Below are positions 49,264-59,458 of a DNA stretch of 64,000 nucleotides, piece after piece (the first letter of the stretch is position 1; each line of letters begins with the position of its first letter). The position numbers were made by a program, and so were the translations under genes. Origin of the DNA: Leptospira terpstrae serovar Hualin str. LT 11-33 = ATCC 700639. Lineage in GTDB: Bacteria; Spirochaetota; Leptospiria; Leptospirales; Leptospiraceae. The stretch lies in NCBI RefSeq assembly GCF_000332495.1, contig NZ_AOGW02000010.1, positions 372,001-436,000 of the forward strand, in the 5' to 3' direction. The notes beneath the pieces were generated by a model. It did not search any database, was not told where the DNA came from, and worked only from the letters and a program-made list of their open reading frames with translations.

Positions 49264-50271
49264 ATGATTTTCAAAAGAAAATGGTATTTCTCCCTATTGG
49301 TTCTTATCGTTTCCGCCAGTTCTTCGGGAAGTCTTTTCGCTCAAGTCGCAGGTTATGAATCTGCTTATCCGTCGGCATATTTACTCGGACTTTCGTCTAC
49401 AGGTGTGGTCACAACAAATCCTATGGGAAGTATTTACGGAAACACCGCTTTTTTATCGAACCAACCCAAACATATTTTGGATGCGGGAGTAAACGGAAGT
49501 TATGCGAATCCGAAAACCTCTCCTTTGTATCTATCGGGAGCCATGTATTTTTCATATTCGGAATCCTTAGGTTTTGGTTTTCGAGGAAAACCTGTTTTTT
49601 TAAGGTCCTTTCCCACAGATGAACGTTTTTCGAACTACGCCTTCCAGGGATTTGTGAATTGGAAGTGGAATGAACATCTTTCCTTTGCCTTACATCTTGG
49701 TCCTGGTGTTTCAGGAAGAATTGGTGGGTATAGTTCTTATTCTTGGAATCTATCTGCTTCCACTGCTCTCCAATATGGAAATTTTCGACTGGGTATGATT
49801 TTAGAATCTCCCGGAACTTACCGCTTTGATAAATACCTGGGTTCAGAAAAATTAAAAGAGCGACTCCCCGAACGTATATTAGTTGGTCTTGGGTATAAAA
49901 TTACTGAATCTATCGATTTACAATTGGAAGGGAATCGAACTTTTTTTGAAAGATCACATACTTCTCTTAATGGCGGGAACCAATCATTCGAATATCCTGT
50001 TCGCACAATGTATGCAGGTAACATTGGTTTAGCGATTGGTAAAATAGAATCATTCCAATTGATTACTGGTTTCGGGAGAGAGTTCCGTGCAGACTCGGCT
50101 TTAAAAGGTTTTTATACGGCATCGCTAGGAATTGCCGGTTCCATTTTTCCTAAAGAACTGGGGGAAGGGTATTTGTATGCATTCTCTTTGCAAAGATCTG
50201 GCTTAAGTGTCCCCGAACGTGACGGAGCCGAAACGAGAGCCGCTTTACAAATCCAAATCCAGTTCCAATGA
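49264..50271 (+). CDS. Exported beta-barrel outer-membrane protein
   Basis: Residues 1-27 form a signal peptide (KRKW, hydrophobic core, SLFAQ cleavage). The rest alternates short amphipathic strands with Gly/Ser turns (AMYFSYSESLGFGFRGK, LSFALHLGPGVSGRIG, YTASLGIAGSIF, YLYAFSLQRSGL), consistent with a barrel of about 12-14 strands, of the FadL/PorV-like style. It ends IQIQFQ rather than with the usual terminal Phe. The function and ligand are not evident. It begins 47 bases from a divergent gene. Confidence 0.6.
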   Translation: MIFKRKWYFSLLVLIVSASSSGSLFAQVAGYESAYPSAYLLGLSSTGVVTTNPMGSIYGNTAFLSNQPKHILDAGVNGSYANPKTSPLYLSGAMYFSYSESLGFGFRGKPVFLRSFPTDERFSNYAFQGFVNWKWNEHLSFALHLGPGVSGRIGGYSSYSWNLSASTALQYGNFRLGMILESPGTYRFDKYLGSEKLKERLPERILVGLGYKITESIDLQLEGNRTFFERSHTSLNGGNQSFEYPVRTMYAGNIGLAIGKIESFQLITGFGREFRADSALKGFYTASLGIAGSIFPKELGEGYLYAFSLQRSGLSVPERDGAETRAALQIQIQFQ

Positions 50272-50364
50272 AGAACACCATTTGTCTAAAAATTAAGCAA
50301 ATTGGATGGTTTCCATAATTGCTTTTTGTCGAATTCGCTGAAGTTGGGAACAGATTGTAGAGAA

Positions 50365-50444
50365 ATATAGGATATTCTGACTTCTTTAGGCGAGATGCAC
50401 TGTCGGTACGATACTTGCATCTAAATCAGAAAGGTATCCTATAT
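50365..50444 (+). promoter_or_regulatory. Structured leader enclosing the start of the GAF-PP2C gene
   Basis: Three nested complementary pairs: ATATAGGATA (50365-50374) with TATCCTATAT (50435-50444); TTCTGA (50375-50380) with TCAGAA (50426-50431); and AGATGCA (50393-50399) with TGCATCT (50416-50422). Outer and middle stems are continuous except for a three-base AGG bulge on the right side (50432-50434), which is the ribosome binding site. The start codon (50443) is half in the outer stem. The structure suggests translational control of the phosphatase. Confidence 0.55.
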
Positions 50445-52263
50445 GGTTGATTTCAAAGTTTCCAAACGAATGCTCGTCAACTTCCGCGGACAAAACAAAG
50501 TCGTGGGAGGATTAACAGACAAAGATAAAATTGCGATCCTTCTCTACATTTCCAAAGAATTTGCCAATTTAGATAGAGAGGACCAACTCTTTTCCAAGGT
50601 CATCCTGATTTGTCAGGAAATTTTCGAGTCGGACAATACAACCCTCCGACTTTGGGATGGAGAGTATCTCGTCCCTGTGAAGTTTGTCAAAGAGACAGAA
50701 CCTCCTCGTCGTAATTTGGTAATAGGCGAAGGATATTCTGGAGCCGTCTTCGAAACCAAAGAACCAGTCCTCGTCAATGACTTAACACGATCCGCTCATT
50801 TCTTTGATGAGGGAGAAAAAACAAAATCGGTAATGTGTGTTCCCATCATGCAAAAGGAAGAAATCCTTGGAACTCTCGCGGTAGAAAGTGAAAGAGAAAA
50901 CTTTTACATCATCGATGACTTAGAAATTTTAGAAGCCTTAACTTCTCAGCTAGCACTTGCTCTTTATGGGGTAAGACTAATCGAAGGTCTAGTAACTGCA
51001 AGAGCAAGAGAGGCTGCGGTTCTAAATCAATTAGAGTGGGATTTGAAAATGGGACGAAATGTCCAAAGCCAAATTCTTCCCCAAGACCTAAGTGCATGGA
51101 ATGGAATCTACTTTGCCAGCCATTATGAACCGATGGCAGAAGTCAGTGGAGACTTAGTCGATATTGTGAGACAAGGTCACTCTCTCACAGCCATTAACAT
51201 TGATGTGTCGGGACATGGAATACCCGCAGCCCTTGTCACTATGGCAATTCACCACCAGTTTCGAAGGTCAGTGATGGCTGGACTTGGCCTCACGGAAATT
51301 ATGGAAGAACTTGGTGAAAAACTGAGAGAACAACTTCCAGAATCAACTTATTTCACTGCTTTTATGGTTCGTATCTTTAGTGATTATACTTTCGGATATG
51401 TGAATGCAGGCCACCAACGAATGTTACACTATAAGGCTGCTGATGATACATTCATCCAGTATGATACAAAAGGGGTTCCTCTAGGAATCCTTCCAGTAAG
51501 AAAAATCGACTATGAAGAAAAACAAGGAAAGTTGGAGCCGGGGGATTTTTTACTTCTTATCTCTGATGGATTTAGTGAACAAAGAAACCATCTCAAAGAT
51601 GAAGTCGGAGTGGATCGAATCCTCACTTGGTTACAGGATGAAAGAGAACGCCTTGTGATGGAAGGTCGCGGAAAAGTTGATCTTAAAAAATTATCCAATG
51701 CCTTTGTAGAAAGATTTAGAGCTTACCAAGGGGATGTTCCCAATGGAGATGATTTGAGTTTTCTTTTCCTCTATTGTGGAGATTCAATACCAGAAGCTTC
51801 GCATTACATACAAATGGCGAAACAATCTAATTCCAAAATGAAAATGGAAGAAGCTTACGCTCAAGCTCTTAAAGCTTTCAGTATCGATTCTTCTCTCAAA
51901 GAAATCCTTGTTTTCTTAGGTAAAATGTATTACCGAGATGGGAAATATAAAGAAGCCATTCGATATTTAGAAGAGTATTTACGAACTTCCGGCGACAATA
52001 CAGCTGCTTCGCATTTTATGATGGGACGTGCTTATTACAAAGCAGGAATGATTTCGGAAGCAAAACGTGCGTTAAAGATGGCACTTTCCAGTGACCATAG
52101 TTTTGCGAAAGCAAGTATCTTACTTGCACAATGTTATTTGAAAGAAAATGCGAAACCAAAAGCAATCAAAGTGTTGCAACAAGGCGTAAAGAACACACCA
52201 CAAAGTTTGGAATTAAAAACCTCACTTTTAAGGTTAGAATCACATTCGCAGAAAGTTAGTTAA
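50443..52263 (+). CDS. GAF - PP2C (RsbU-type) phosphatase - TPR protein
   Basis: A 606-residue cytoplasmic signalling protein. A GAF sensor domain is at about 45-190, the PP2C phosphatase at about 200-440 (EVSGDLVDIV, NIDVSGHGIPAALV, YVNAGHQRML, LISDGFSEQRN, NGDDLSFLFL), and TPR repeats at about 455-606. The metal-ligand Asp residues are in place. It likely dephosphorylates an anti-sigma antagonist, with GAF ligand binding as the input. ATG 50443 lies after GAAAGG and within an elaborate leader structure. It is followed ten bases later by amt. Confidence 0.88.
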   Translation: MVDFKVSKRMLVNFRGQNKVVGGLTDKDKIAILLYISKEFANLDREDQLFSKVILICQEIFESDNTTLRLWDGEYLVPVKFVKETEPPRRNLVIGEGYSGAVFETKEPVLVNDLTRSAHFFDEGEKTKSVMCVPIMQKEEILGTLAVESERENFYIIDDLEILEALTSQLALALYGVRLIEGLVTARAREAAVLNQLEWDLKMGRNVQSQILPQDLSAWNGIYFASHYEPMAEVSGDLVDIVRQGHSLTAINIDVSGHGIPAALVTMAIHHQFRRSVMAGLGLTEIMEELGEKLREQLPESTYFTAFMVRIFSDYTFGYVNAGHQRMLHYKAADDTFIQYDTKGVPLGILPVRKIDYEEKQGKLEPGDFLLLISDGFSEQRNHLKDEVGVDRILTWLQDERERLVMEGRGKVDLKKLSNAFVERFRAYQGDVPNGDDLSFLFLYCGDSIPEASHYIQMAKQSNSKMKMEEAYAQALKAFSIDSSLKEILVFLGKMYYRDGKYKEAIRYLEEYLRTSGDNTAASHFMMGRAYYKAGMISEAKRALKMALSSDHSFAKASILLAQCYLKENAKPKAIKVLQQGVKNTPQSLELKTSLLRLESHSQKVS

Positions 52264-52272
52264 GGAAAGTTT

Positions 52273-53697
52273 ATGAAACGATTTGGAATTTTATTTAGTT
52301 TATCGGTCCTTCTTATAGGTTCGGCACTCGGTGCCGAAGAAGCGACTAACAACACAGAGAGTCTAGAAACATTGGCAAAAGAAATGGCAAGTATCAAAAC
52401 TTCCCTTGCGGAAACAAAACTTGCTCTGGAAACTACAAAACAAGAAGCCAATTGGGTTTGGACTTGTATTGCGGCCTTTCTTGTATTTTTTATGCAAGCA
52501 GGATTTGCTTATGTAGAAGCAGGATTCACGAGAGCCAAAAATGCGGTGAATATCCTTATGAAAAACTTCTCCGACTTAACTGTGGGAGCCATTGCTTATT
52601 GGGTGGTTGGTTTCTCCATTATGTTTGGTCCGCAAGTCCTCACTGGATTTGGAGTGGGAGTTCCTTCTTTTGCAGAAAGCCTTATCAATACGGAAGATGG
52701 AAATATGGATCCTGCCAAATACACTTTCTTCATCTTCCAAATTGTTTTTGCTGCCACGGCGGCTACGATCGTTTCAGGAGCCATGGCGGAGAGAACAAAG
52801 TTTTCTGCGTATTTAATTTTTTCCATTGTGATCACTGCCTTTATTTATCCGATCTTTGGATCTTTTGCCTGGGGAAGTCTTCTTGGAATCTCCACTGGAT
52901 TTTTAGAGTCTCTAGGACTTGGGGGTGGAGAGGGAGTTGGTTTCCATGACTTTGCCGGTTCTACAGTGGTTCATAGTGTAGGTGCTTGGGCAGGTCTTGC
53001 AGGTGCCATTGTGGTAGGCCCACGGATGGGAAAATTCCAAACCGATGGAAGAGTTTATCCAATTTTAGGCCATAACATGTCTATGGCAGCTCTAGGTGTA
53101 TTTATCCTTTGGTTCGGATGGTTTGGATTTAACCCTGGTTCTACGACCTCGATTGAAGGAGGTGGTTTTGCGCGGATTGCTGTAGTCACTCATATGGCAG
53201 CATGTGCTGGAGCGATATCGGCAATGGTACTCACTTGGTTACTTTTTAAAAAACCGGAAATTGGTCTTACCTTAAATGGGGGACTGGCAGGACTTGTGGC
53301 CATTACAGCTCCTTGCGATGTGGTGAGTATTACTGGAGCAGTTTGTATTGGAGCCATTGCCGGAGTACTCGTCATTATCTCCGTTCTCTTTTTAGACAAA
53401 ATCAAAATTGACGACCCGGTAGGTGCCGTTTCTGTTCACGGAGTTTGCGGGGCTTGGGGGACACTATCGGTTGGTCTCTTCAGTTTGGATACAGGGCTAT
53501 TTTCAGGAGCTGGATTTGGACAATTTGCAGCACAGGCCATTGGTGTGGTTACAGCCTTTTTATGGGCTTTTCCCACTAGCTTTGCGGTCTTCTATATCAT
53601 CAAAAAGACAATTGGACTTAGGGTATCGGAAGATGAAGAATTGTTAGGTTTGGATATTTTAGAACATGGAAACGAGGCTTATCCCGTTTCCAAATAG
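52273..53697 (+). CDS. amt: Ammonium transporter
   Basis: Inner-membrane ammonium channel. The first 21 residues are a signal peptide, followed by a coiled segment to about 58, then 11 predicted helices. The twin pore histidines are present: HDFAGSTVVHSVGA and SVHGVCGAWGT. The gate and recruitment sites, DxDxG/NxG-like, and FGWFGFNPGS match the family. It is 474 residues, longer than E. coli AmtB (428) because of the N-terminal coil. AAGGAAAG precedes the ATG. No glnK-type regulator follows it. Confidence 0.93.
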   Translation: MKRFGILFSLSVLLIGSALGAEEATNNTESLETLAKEMASIKTSLAETKLALETTKQEANWVWTCIAAFLVFFMQAGFAYVEAGFTRAKNAVNILMKNFSDLTVGAIAYWVVGFSIMFGPQVLTGFGVGVPSFAESLINTEDGNMDPAKYTFFIFQIVFAATAATIVSGAMAERTKFSAYLIFSIVITAFIYPIFGSFAWGSLLGISTGFLESLGLGGGEGVGFHDFAGSTVVHSVGAWAGLAGAIVVGPRMGKFQTDGRVYPILGHNMSMAALGVFILWFGWFGFNPGSTTSIEGGGFARIAVVTHMAACAGAISAMVLTWLLFKKPEIGLTLNGGLAGLVAITAPCDVVSITGAVCIGAIAGVLVIISVLFLDKIKIDDPVGAVSVHGVCGAWGTLSVGLFSLDTGLFSGAGFGQFAAQAIGVVTAFLWAFPTSFAVFYIIKKTIGLRVSEDEELLGLDILEHGNEAYPVSK

Positions 53698-53705
53698 TCC
53701 TTGAC

Positions 53706-53733
53706 CCTAGGCTTTCTTTATGGGAAGCCTAGG
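53706..53733 (+). promoter_or_regulatory. Hairpin between amt and the lipoprotein gene
   Basis: CCTAGGCTT (53706-53714) and AAGCCTAGG (53725-53733) are perfectly complementary across a ten-base loop. There is no following U tract, so it is not a simple terminator. The right arm contains the AGG in front of GTG 53736, so it may limit translation of the lipoprotein gene. Confidence 0.4.
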
Positions 53734-53735
53734 AT

Positions 53736-54374
53736 GTGTTTCGTTTTCCTTTATTACTCGTCCTTTTTTTTGTTGGTTGTTTTGAATACGAGGAGACCAT
53801 CCTCTTCCGAAAGTTAAGTTCTGGTACAGTGGAAATTGCTTACACAGTTCCATTAAAAAAAGATTCCAACGACTCACTGATTAAATTTTTACCGACTTCC
53901 AAAGAAGAAATCATTTCTTCTGTCAAAAAAAAATCAAACAACAACTTACAGGTAAGAGACTTTACCTTTCGTGAATTAGAAAAATCTGAAACTACAGATA
54001 TGTATTTCAAACGGAAAGGAAAGGTATCTTACAAACTTGACTTTGAAGATCCTTTGCACTTGGAAGGAGTTTTGATTGGAACCTTTTCTATCAAATCCAA
54101 ACCAAGGTTGTTAACTGTAAAACGCGACTTCCCTAATTTAACGGATAATGCCATTTTAGATACTAGTGCAGGAGAAAAGAAAATCATATCAGAAACTTCC
54201 AGGCTTCTACGGGAAGGACGGATTCAATTTAAGGTTTTATTTCCCAAAGATTCTGAATGTAGTTCCAACCGAGGTTTTATCGGCCTTGGAAATTTAACCT
54301 ACCAAATTCCATTGCAGGAAACTTTAGAAAATCCAGATTCAAAAACTTGGGAATATAAAATTCGATTTTTCTAA
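53736..54374 (+). CDS. Putative lipoprotein
   Basis: A 212-residue protein starting at GTG 53736. The first 15 residues form a short hydrophobic segment with FFVGC, a plausible spirochaetal lipobox in which Cys would be acylated. The mature part is beta-rich (VEIAYTVPLKKD, FTFRELEKSETTDMYFKRKG, GVLIGTFSIKSKPRLLTVK, FKVLFPKDSEC). No family recognised. It follows amt by 38 bases and a hairpin; its end overlaps mqnA by four bases on the other strand. Confidence 0.65.
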   Translation: MFRFPLLLVLFFVGCFEYEETILFRKLSSGTVEIAYTVPLKKDSNDSLIKFLPTSKEEIISSVKKKSNNNLQVRDFTFRELEKSETTDMYFKRKGKVSYKLDFEDPLHLEGVLIGTFSIKSKPRLLTVKRDFPNLTDNAILDTSAGEKKIISETSRLLREGRIQFKVLFPKDSECSSNRGFIGLGNLTYQIPLQETLENPDSKTWEYKIRFF

Positions 54375-55117
54375 ACAAGTTTTAGTTCTTTGGCAGTTTT
54401 GATAAACAAATCAAATCCATCTAAATTTTTTTGTTCCGGAATATAGTGTAACTCTTGTTTGAGATAGCGGTCAGTGACTGCTATCGGAAGTCTTTTTTCA
54501 TCTTTAATGATGGAATCTAATTCCTTCAGTCCATATTCCAAAGCGGTTAGAAAAATTCTGTCATCCCAGACTTTTCCCTTTGGAAAGGCCCAAAAGGCAA
54601 AACAGAAATAAAGACCCGTTGATTGGTTCCACCATTCAGCAAGGTCCACCACTTGGTATCCTGGAACTGGTGTTTGTAATAAGGCATGATCACCAAACAA
54701 AAGATGGGATCCTTTTCCCTCTTTCATCATTTGTGAAATTTCGGAAGCTTGCGTGGGAATCACATCTACTAAAGTCCCAAACTCACGAAAGAGTAAACAT
54801 TGCAAAAGTGCCACACTGGACCTAGACCCTTTGTCTGTATAAACTGCTTTAGGTAGACCAGGCTCTGAGTCGTGACGAAAGAAAAGAACGGACCGGACAA
54901 CGTCTCTTGCACAGACTCCAACAATTTTTGTAAAATCTAAACTCATCTTGTTTCTTTCGCATTCAATAGATGAGACAAGGGCGCAGTCCAATTCGCCTTG
55001 TTTTAGGAGTTCAATGAGGACGCTGGGATTTTCATATACGGGTAAATACCCGGAAGTTCTCTCAAAATAGAGGGTTAGGGGGCGGGCATTCAGGTGTTTT
55101 ACGATGCCTATTTTCAT
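54371..55117 (-). CDS. mqnA: Chorismate dehydratase MqnA
   Basis: First step of the futalosine menaquinone pathway: chorismate to 3-[(1-carboxyvinyl)oxy]benzoate. The 248-residue periplasmic-binding-like fold has the family start [17 protein letters not shown], the middle [16 protein letters not shown] and the [20 protein letters not shown] segment, then LLFGDHALL. It starts at ATG 55117 and converges with the lipoprotein gene. Its pathway partner mqnC is at 18394-19503. Confidence 0.88.
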   Translation of the reverse strand: MKIGIVKHLNARPLTLYFERTSGYLPVYENPSVLIELLKQGELDCALVSSIECERNKMSLDFTKIVGVCARDVVRSVLFFRHDSEPGLPKAVYTDKGSRSSVALLQCLLFREFGTLVDVIPTQASEISQMMKEGKGSHLLFGDHALLQTPVPGYQVVDLAEWWNQSTGLYFCFAFWAFPKGKVWDDRIFLTALEYGLKELDSIIKDEKRLPIAVTDRYLKQELHYIPEQKNLDGFDLFIKTAKELKLV

Positions 55118-55188
55118 TATCTAATTTCCCTTCTAAAAAACAACTTGTCAGAACTGGAAAAGAGTGTCGAATCACTTACGAGGGCAAA

Positions 55189-56046
55189 TTGGACTTTCGA
55201 ACATCTTTAAACACAATCGGTGATGCCGAATTTGAATTCATTAAAAATTTAGTGTATAAACAAGCTGGTATTTTTTTAGCACCACATAAAAAAATCATGG
55301 TCCAGTCAAGACTCAATGCTCGGCTACGTACTTTGGGAATCACTAGTTTCGAAAACTATGTAGCTAAATTAAAACTCGACCCTAAGTTTGCTACTGACGA
55401 AATGCAGGAACTTATCAACCGCATAACAACAAACAAAACGGATTTTTTTCGAGAGAACCACCACTTTGAATTTTTAAAAAACCAATACTTTCCTGCCTTA
55501 GAACAAGCTGCCGCCAGTGGCGGGTCAAAAAACCTTCGCATTTGGTGTTCCGCTTCCTCCACAGGAGAGGAACCTTACTCAATTGCCATTACAGTTTATG
55601 ACTACTTCAATGCAAAACCAGGTTGGAATTGTAAAATTTATGCTTCAGACATTGATACCCAAGTCATTGCTACCGCAAAAAAAGGGATTTACCGGGATGA
55701 TCGACTTGAGCCCGTATCTGAAGCTATCAAAACCAAACACTTTATTAAAACTATGGAAAAAGACCATGTTTTCTATGAAGCAAAGCCACATTTGAAAGCA
55801 TTGATCGATTTTAGACAAATCAACCTTTTGCACTTTCCTTTTCCGATTACTGATAAATTGGATTTAATCTTTTGTCGGAATGTGGTGATTTACTTTGACA
55901 AACAAACACAAAAAACTCTATTCCAGAATTTTGAAGTCAGTTTAAAACCAAAAGGGTATCTGATTCTTGGTCACTCGGAAACCATGTTTGGAATTTCCGA
56001 TAGTTTTAAGTTTTTAGGACATACCATCTACCAAAAGAAAGAATAA
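55189..56046 (+). CDS. cheR: CheR-type chemotaxis protein methyltransferase
   Basis: Methylates glutamates of chemoreceptors using SAM. An N-terminal CheR domain (about 1-75; [21 protein letters not shown]) precedes the methyltransferase domain with [30 protein letters not shown] (SAM site), [24 protein letters not shown] and [11 protein letters not shown]. It is 285 residues from TTG 55189, with GAGGG five bases upstream. No other chemotaxis gene lies in the window, so this is a stand-alone copy; its receptor is unknown. Confidence 0.9.
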   Translation: MDFRTSLNTIGDAEFEFIKNLVYKQAGIFLAPHKKIMVQSRLNARLRTLGITSFENYVAKLKLDPKFATDEMQELINRITTNKTDFFRENHHFEFLKNQYFPALEQAAASGGSKNLRIWCSASSTGEEPYSIAITVYDYFNAKPGWNCKIYASDIDTQVIATAKKGIYRDDRLEPVSEAIKTKHFIKTMEKDHVFYEAKPHLKALIDFRQINLLHFPFPITDKLDLIFCRNVVIYFDKQTQKTLFQNFEVSLKPKGYLILGHSETMFGISDSFKFLGHTIYQKKE

Positions 56047-56051
56047 TGATC

Positions 56052-56564
56052 TTAATCTTCTATAGCCCAAAGTTTTTTTAAGTCATCCCACATTTGGTAG
56101 GGTTCATAGATCACAATCCTTGTATTGGAAATTACATCTAAAAAACCTGCCTCGTTTGGAAATCTTGGCACAATATGTTCATGGATGTGGGGGATGGAAC
56201 CTCCACTATTCTTTCCTAAATTGTAACCTAGATTAAAACCTTGCACCTTCCATTGTTTCTCTAGAATCCTCATAGTTTTTTGGGTGAGCCGATGGATATC
56301 CAGTGCTTCTTCTTCGGTAAGTTCTAAGTAGTGGATGATATGACGTTTGGGGAAGATAATGATATGGCCCGGGTTGTAGGGGAATAGATTGACAGAGACA
56401 ATAGAAAGTTCCGTTTCCGCAATCGTCAAATTGGGTACGATTTCGTTTTTATCACGAACCCCACAAAGGATGCAGTCCACATTGGGTCTATCCCCTTTGG
56501 CATAACCCAATTTCCCTATGCTGAACAGGTTTTTTCTAAAAGAATGTTCTTCATAGGAACTCAT
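56052..56564 (-). CDS. HIT-family hydrolase
   Basis: A histidine-triad protein of about 170 residues. The triad is [18 protein letters not shown]; upstream are [11 protein letters not shown] (a possible metal-binding Cys pair) and [12 protein letters not shown], the alpha-beta core. HIT proteins hydrolyse or transfer nucleotidyl groups from dinucleoside polyphosphates or nucleotide phosphoramidates. I start at ATG 56564; a longer frame to 56615 would cross the divergent region with three direct repeats and a probable promoter. Specific substrate is unknown. Confidence 0.8.
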   Translation of the reverse strand: MSSYEEHSFRKNLFSIGKLGYAKGDRPNVDCILCGVRDKNEIVPNLTIAETELSIVSVNLFPYNPGHIIIFPKRHIIHYLELTEEEALDIHRLTQKTMRILEKQWKVQGFNLGYNLGKNSGGSIPHIHEHIVPRFPNEAGFLDVISNTRIVIYEPYQMWDDLKKLWAIED

Positions 56565-56583
56565 TGGTACTTTCAATCTCCCT

Positions 56584-56608
56584 AAAGGATTAAAGGATTG
56601 CAAGGATT
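56584..56608. repeat. Three direct repeats (A/C)AAGGATT in the dcw promoter region
   Basis: AAAGGATT (56584-56591), AAAGGATT (56592-56599) and CAAGGATT (56601-56608) lie in the spacer between the HIT gene and rsmH. Short tandem repeats ahead of dcw clusters are MraZ binding sites in other bacteria, but no mraZ is adjacent here. Confidence 0.45.
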
Positions 56609-56636
56609 TTGACAAGTATACAGTAAGAAAGTAACA

Positions 56637-57581
56637 GTGTCAGAATCTCCTCATATTCCCGTACTTCCAAGAGAAGTCATCGATTTGCTCCAAAAAACGG
56701 AAAGTCCCGAACCTCTATGGTTTCTAGATGGGACAGCTGGGGAAGGTGGGCATTCCAAACTCATTTTACAAACCTTTCCCAATGCAAATCTAATTCTCAT
56801 TGATCGTGATGCAGTCATGTTAGAGCGAGCCAAAAAAGAAATTCTTTCTGTGATTGGATCTCTTGACCGAGTTCATCCTTTCCAAATGAACTTTTCTGAA
56901 GTAGATAAAGAACTTTTAGATTCAGTGGATTGTCCAGGACTTGATGGTGCCCTTGTGGATTTGGGAGTGTCTTTATTCCATTTTCTCCATTCGGGAAGAG
57001 GGTTTACTTTTAAAAACGAAGAACCTTTGGACATGCGTCTCGAACCCCAAGTGGGCCAAAAAACGGCTGCGGACGTCGTCAATTATAGTTCAGTGTTGCA
57101 TTTAAAAAAAGTGTTTTGGGAATACGGAGAAGAACGTTGGGCTTTAAAAGTGGCCAATAACATCGTACAGGTGAGGCATAAGAAAAAATTTGAAACCAAT
57201 ACCGATCTTGTGAAACTTGTGGAAGCATCCATACCTAGGAAGTTTTGGCCTAAAGAATCCCACCCTGCGACAAAAATTTTCCAAGCACTCCGGATTGAAG
57301 TCAACGAAGAGCTGTTACATGCTGAAAAAGGAATACGAGCACTCAGCAATTTGCTGAGAGTAGGTGGAGTTCTTGCCTGTATCTCCTTTCATTCCTTAGA
57401 AGACCGTATCGTGAAATGGACTTTTCGAGATCTTAAAACCACAGAACATTTCGATATCTTAACCAAAAAACCCATCCTTCCCACAGACACCGAAATTCGG
57501 GAAAACCGAGCTTCTCGTTCGGCAAAATTGAGGGGGATCCAAAAGATTGATCCGATATTAAAACCAAGATGGGAACGATGA
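56637..57581 (+). CDS. rsmH: 16S rRNA m4C1402 methyltransferase RsmH
   Basis: Methylates N4 of C1402 in the decoding site of 16S rRNA, and heads dcw clusters. It starts at GTG 56637 with a weak upstream site. [15 protein letters not shown] opens it; [16 protein letters not shown] is the SAM site, with [13 protein letters not shown], and [15 protein letters not shown] and [10 protein letters not shown] near the C-terminus. The 314-residue length is normal. The stop forms an ATGA overlap with ftsL. Confidence 0.95.
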   Translation: MSESPHIPVLPREVIDLLQKTESPEPLWFLDGTAGEGGHSKLILQTFPNANLILIDRDAVMLERAKKEILSVIGSLDRVHPFQMNFSEVDKELLDSVDCPGLDGALVDLGVSLFHFLHSGRGFTFKNEEPLDMRLEPQVGQKTAADVVNYSSVLHLKKVFWEYGEERWALKVANNIVQVRHKKKFETNTDLVKLVEASIPRKFWPKESHPATKIFQALRIEVNEELLHAEKGIRALSNLLRVGGVLACISFHSLEDRIVKWTFRDLKTTEHFDILTKKPILPTDTEIRENRASRSAKLRGIQKIDPILKPRWER

Positions 57582-57925
57582 AAGGAAAAATAAAAAACAT
57601 ACCAGAACTCGTTCTCGATTTTTTTTCTCCGCTGAAACCATTAGTGGTTCTCTTTCCCTTTCTTATATTTTTTTACTCTATAGTTTGGCAGGGTCTTACC
57701 AAAGCAAGACTCACACGCCAAATCCATGAAAGAACCTCAGCCAAAGAAGAACTCAAACGAAAAAATGATGAGTTAAAAATAGGAATCGTTGCTTATACTT
57801 CTGCAGAAAGGATAGAAACTCTCTACCGCAGAACGTACCAATTCCTTCCCATAAGTTTAGGAAATCGCACAGTGACCATAGAGCTCCCGCCCATCCCTGA
57901 AGAAGGGCTAACAGATAAAAAATGA
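57578..57925 (+). CDS. ftsL: FtsL-like division protein
   Basis: A 115-residue bitopic protein: a short basic cytoplasmic start, one transmembrane helix (about 20-40), then a leucine-zipper-like coiled coil ([20 protein letters not shown]) and a small periplasmic tail. Size, topology and position right after rsmH are those of FtsL, which with FtsB and FtsQ activates septal synthesis. Sequence similarity among FtsL proteins is low, so the call rests on context. ATG 57578 overlaps the rsmH stop, and the stop overlaps murE (ATGA). Confidence 0.75.
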   Translation: MKGKIKNIPELVLDFFSPLKPLVVLFPFLIFFYSIVWQGLTKARLTRQIHERTSAKEELKRKNDELKIGIVAYTSAERIETLYRRTYQFLPISLGNRTVTIELPPIPEEGLTDKK

Positions 57926-59448
57926 AATTATCAGAAATCATCAAACGGATTCCCGAAGTAAAACTCATCAAAGGAGAAAGTAATCTCGAAGTAGATTACA
58001 TTTGGGGAGATAGTCGTAAACTAAAACCAAACGATATCTTTGTTCTCCCGGAAGATACAAATGAAAAACAAGAATCATTTCTTAAAATGGCTTTGGAACT
58101 AGGTTCCAAGGTAGTTCTTGTTTCTAAACGTCATCTGAAATTAAAAGGTTTAGAAGCTTTTGATGGGATCTTAGAAACTGAAGAGGCAGCAGGAGAAGCT
58201 CACGGTAAGATTGCATGTTTTCTTGCGGGAAACCCAGCCAAAAAAATGAAACTTGTGGCAATCACAGGGACCAACGGGAAAACTTCCTTAACTTTTATTC
58301 TTTTCCACCTAGCACGAAGAGTTGGTAAAAATGCAGCACTGATTGGTACTGTCCAAATTCAAATTATGGATCGCATCTTAGAATCTGGTTATACCACTCC
58401 CGATGCCTCTTCTCTTAACCTTCTTCTCAAACAGATGTTAGAAGAAGGAATCGAATATGTATTTATGGAAATGAGTAGCCATGGTTTGAAACTGGGACGA
58501 GTGGCAGGCCTTGAACTCACTTGTGCAGGATTTACAAACCTCACACAAGACCATTTGGACTTTCATCCATCAATGGATGATTATTTTGAAAGTAAGTTTA
58601 AAATTTTCCAACTTTTAGAACAATCGTCGGTAAAGAATAAATTTGGCCTGGTTGCCGGTGACGTATCCTATGGGAATGTTATGGTCAAACGTATCACCGA
58701 AGCTAAACTAAAATCTCCCATTTATATTTTGGGAAAATCTGGGGAATTCAATTATACAAATACAAAACTTTCCCTTTTAGGAAGTGAATACCGTTTTCAC
58801 AAAAAAGCAAAAAACCTTCCCTTTGTGGAAGTACGTAGCATCAAAACAAACTTACTTGGGAATTTCAATGTATTCAATACTTCTTTTGCCTTAGCCATTG
58901 CCTATGAGTTAGGATTTCCATGGGAAGAAGTGATTTCTTGTTTGGAAAAAATTCCTACAGTTCCCGGACGTTTTCATGTGGTTCCTTTTCCTGACAGATC
59001 AAGGATTGCAGTTGTAGATTATGCTCACACACCCGATGCCTTAGAAAATATCTTAAAGAGTTGTGTGGAAATTGCTCCCAAACAAATCATTTGCCTTTTC
59101 GGTTGTGGTGGGGACAGAGACCGCACCAAACGCCCGCAAATGGCTCGCATTGCCGAAACTTTTGCAGATTTTGTCATTCTCACTTCTGACAATCCAAGAA
59201 CCGAATCCCCCGAAACTATTTTGGATGAAATTGAATCAGGATTTTCACGCGGATTCCAACGGTATGAAAAAATCACAGACCGAAAAGTTGCGATTCAAAG
59301 AGCGGTTGGACTTCTTGACCGAGATGGGATTTTGGTGGTTGCCGGAAAAGGCCACGAAACCTACCAAATTATAGGAAAAGAAAAAACTAATTTTGTAGAT
59401 TTCGAGGAAATCGAGAATGCTTTTCAAATTTTAGGAATGGGTCGATAG
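57922..59448 (+). CDS. murE: UDP-MurNAc-tripeptide synthetase MurE
   Basis: Adds the third residue to UDP-MurNAc-dipeptide. ATP loop is [10 protein letters not shown] near residue 112, with [10 protein letters not shown] and MEMSSHGL in the central domain. The C-terminal substrate motif is DNPR ([16 protein letters not shown]), which indicates meso-diaminopimelate rather than lysine. It starts at ATG 57922 in an ATGA overlap with ftsL; ftsI, which normally lies between them, is absent. The 508-residue length fits MurE. Confidence 0.95.
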   Translation: MKLSEIIKRIPEVKLIKGESNLEVDYIWGDSRKLKPNDIFVLPEDTNEKQESFLKMALELGSKVVLVSKRHLKLKGLEAFDGILETEEAAGEAHGKIACFLAGNPAKKMKLVAITGTNGKTSLTFILFHLARRVGKNAALIGTVQIQIMDRILESGYTTPDASSLNLLLKQMLEEGIEYVFMEMSSHGLKLGRVAGLELTCAGFTNLTQDHLDFHPSMDDYFESKFKIFQLLEQSSVKNKFGLVAGDVSYGNVMVKRITEAKLKSPIYILGKSGEFNYTNTKLSLLGSEYRFHKKAKNLPFVEVRSIKTNLLGNFNVFNTSFALAIAYELGFPWEEVISCLEKIPTVPGRFHVVPFPDRSRIAVVDYAHTPDALENILKSCVEIAPKQIICLFGCGGDRDRTKRPQMARIAETFADFVILTSDNPRTESPETILDEIESGFSRGFQRYEKITDRKVAIQRAVGLLDRDGILVVAGKGHETYQIIGKEKTNFVDFEEIENAFQILGMGR

Positions 59449-59458
59449 GGGAAGAAGA

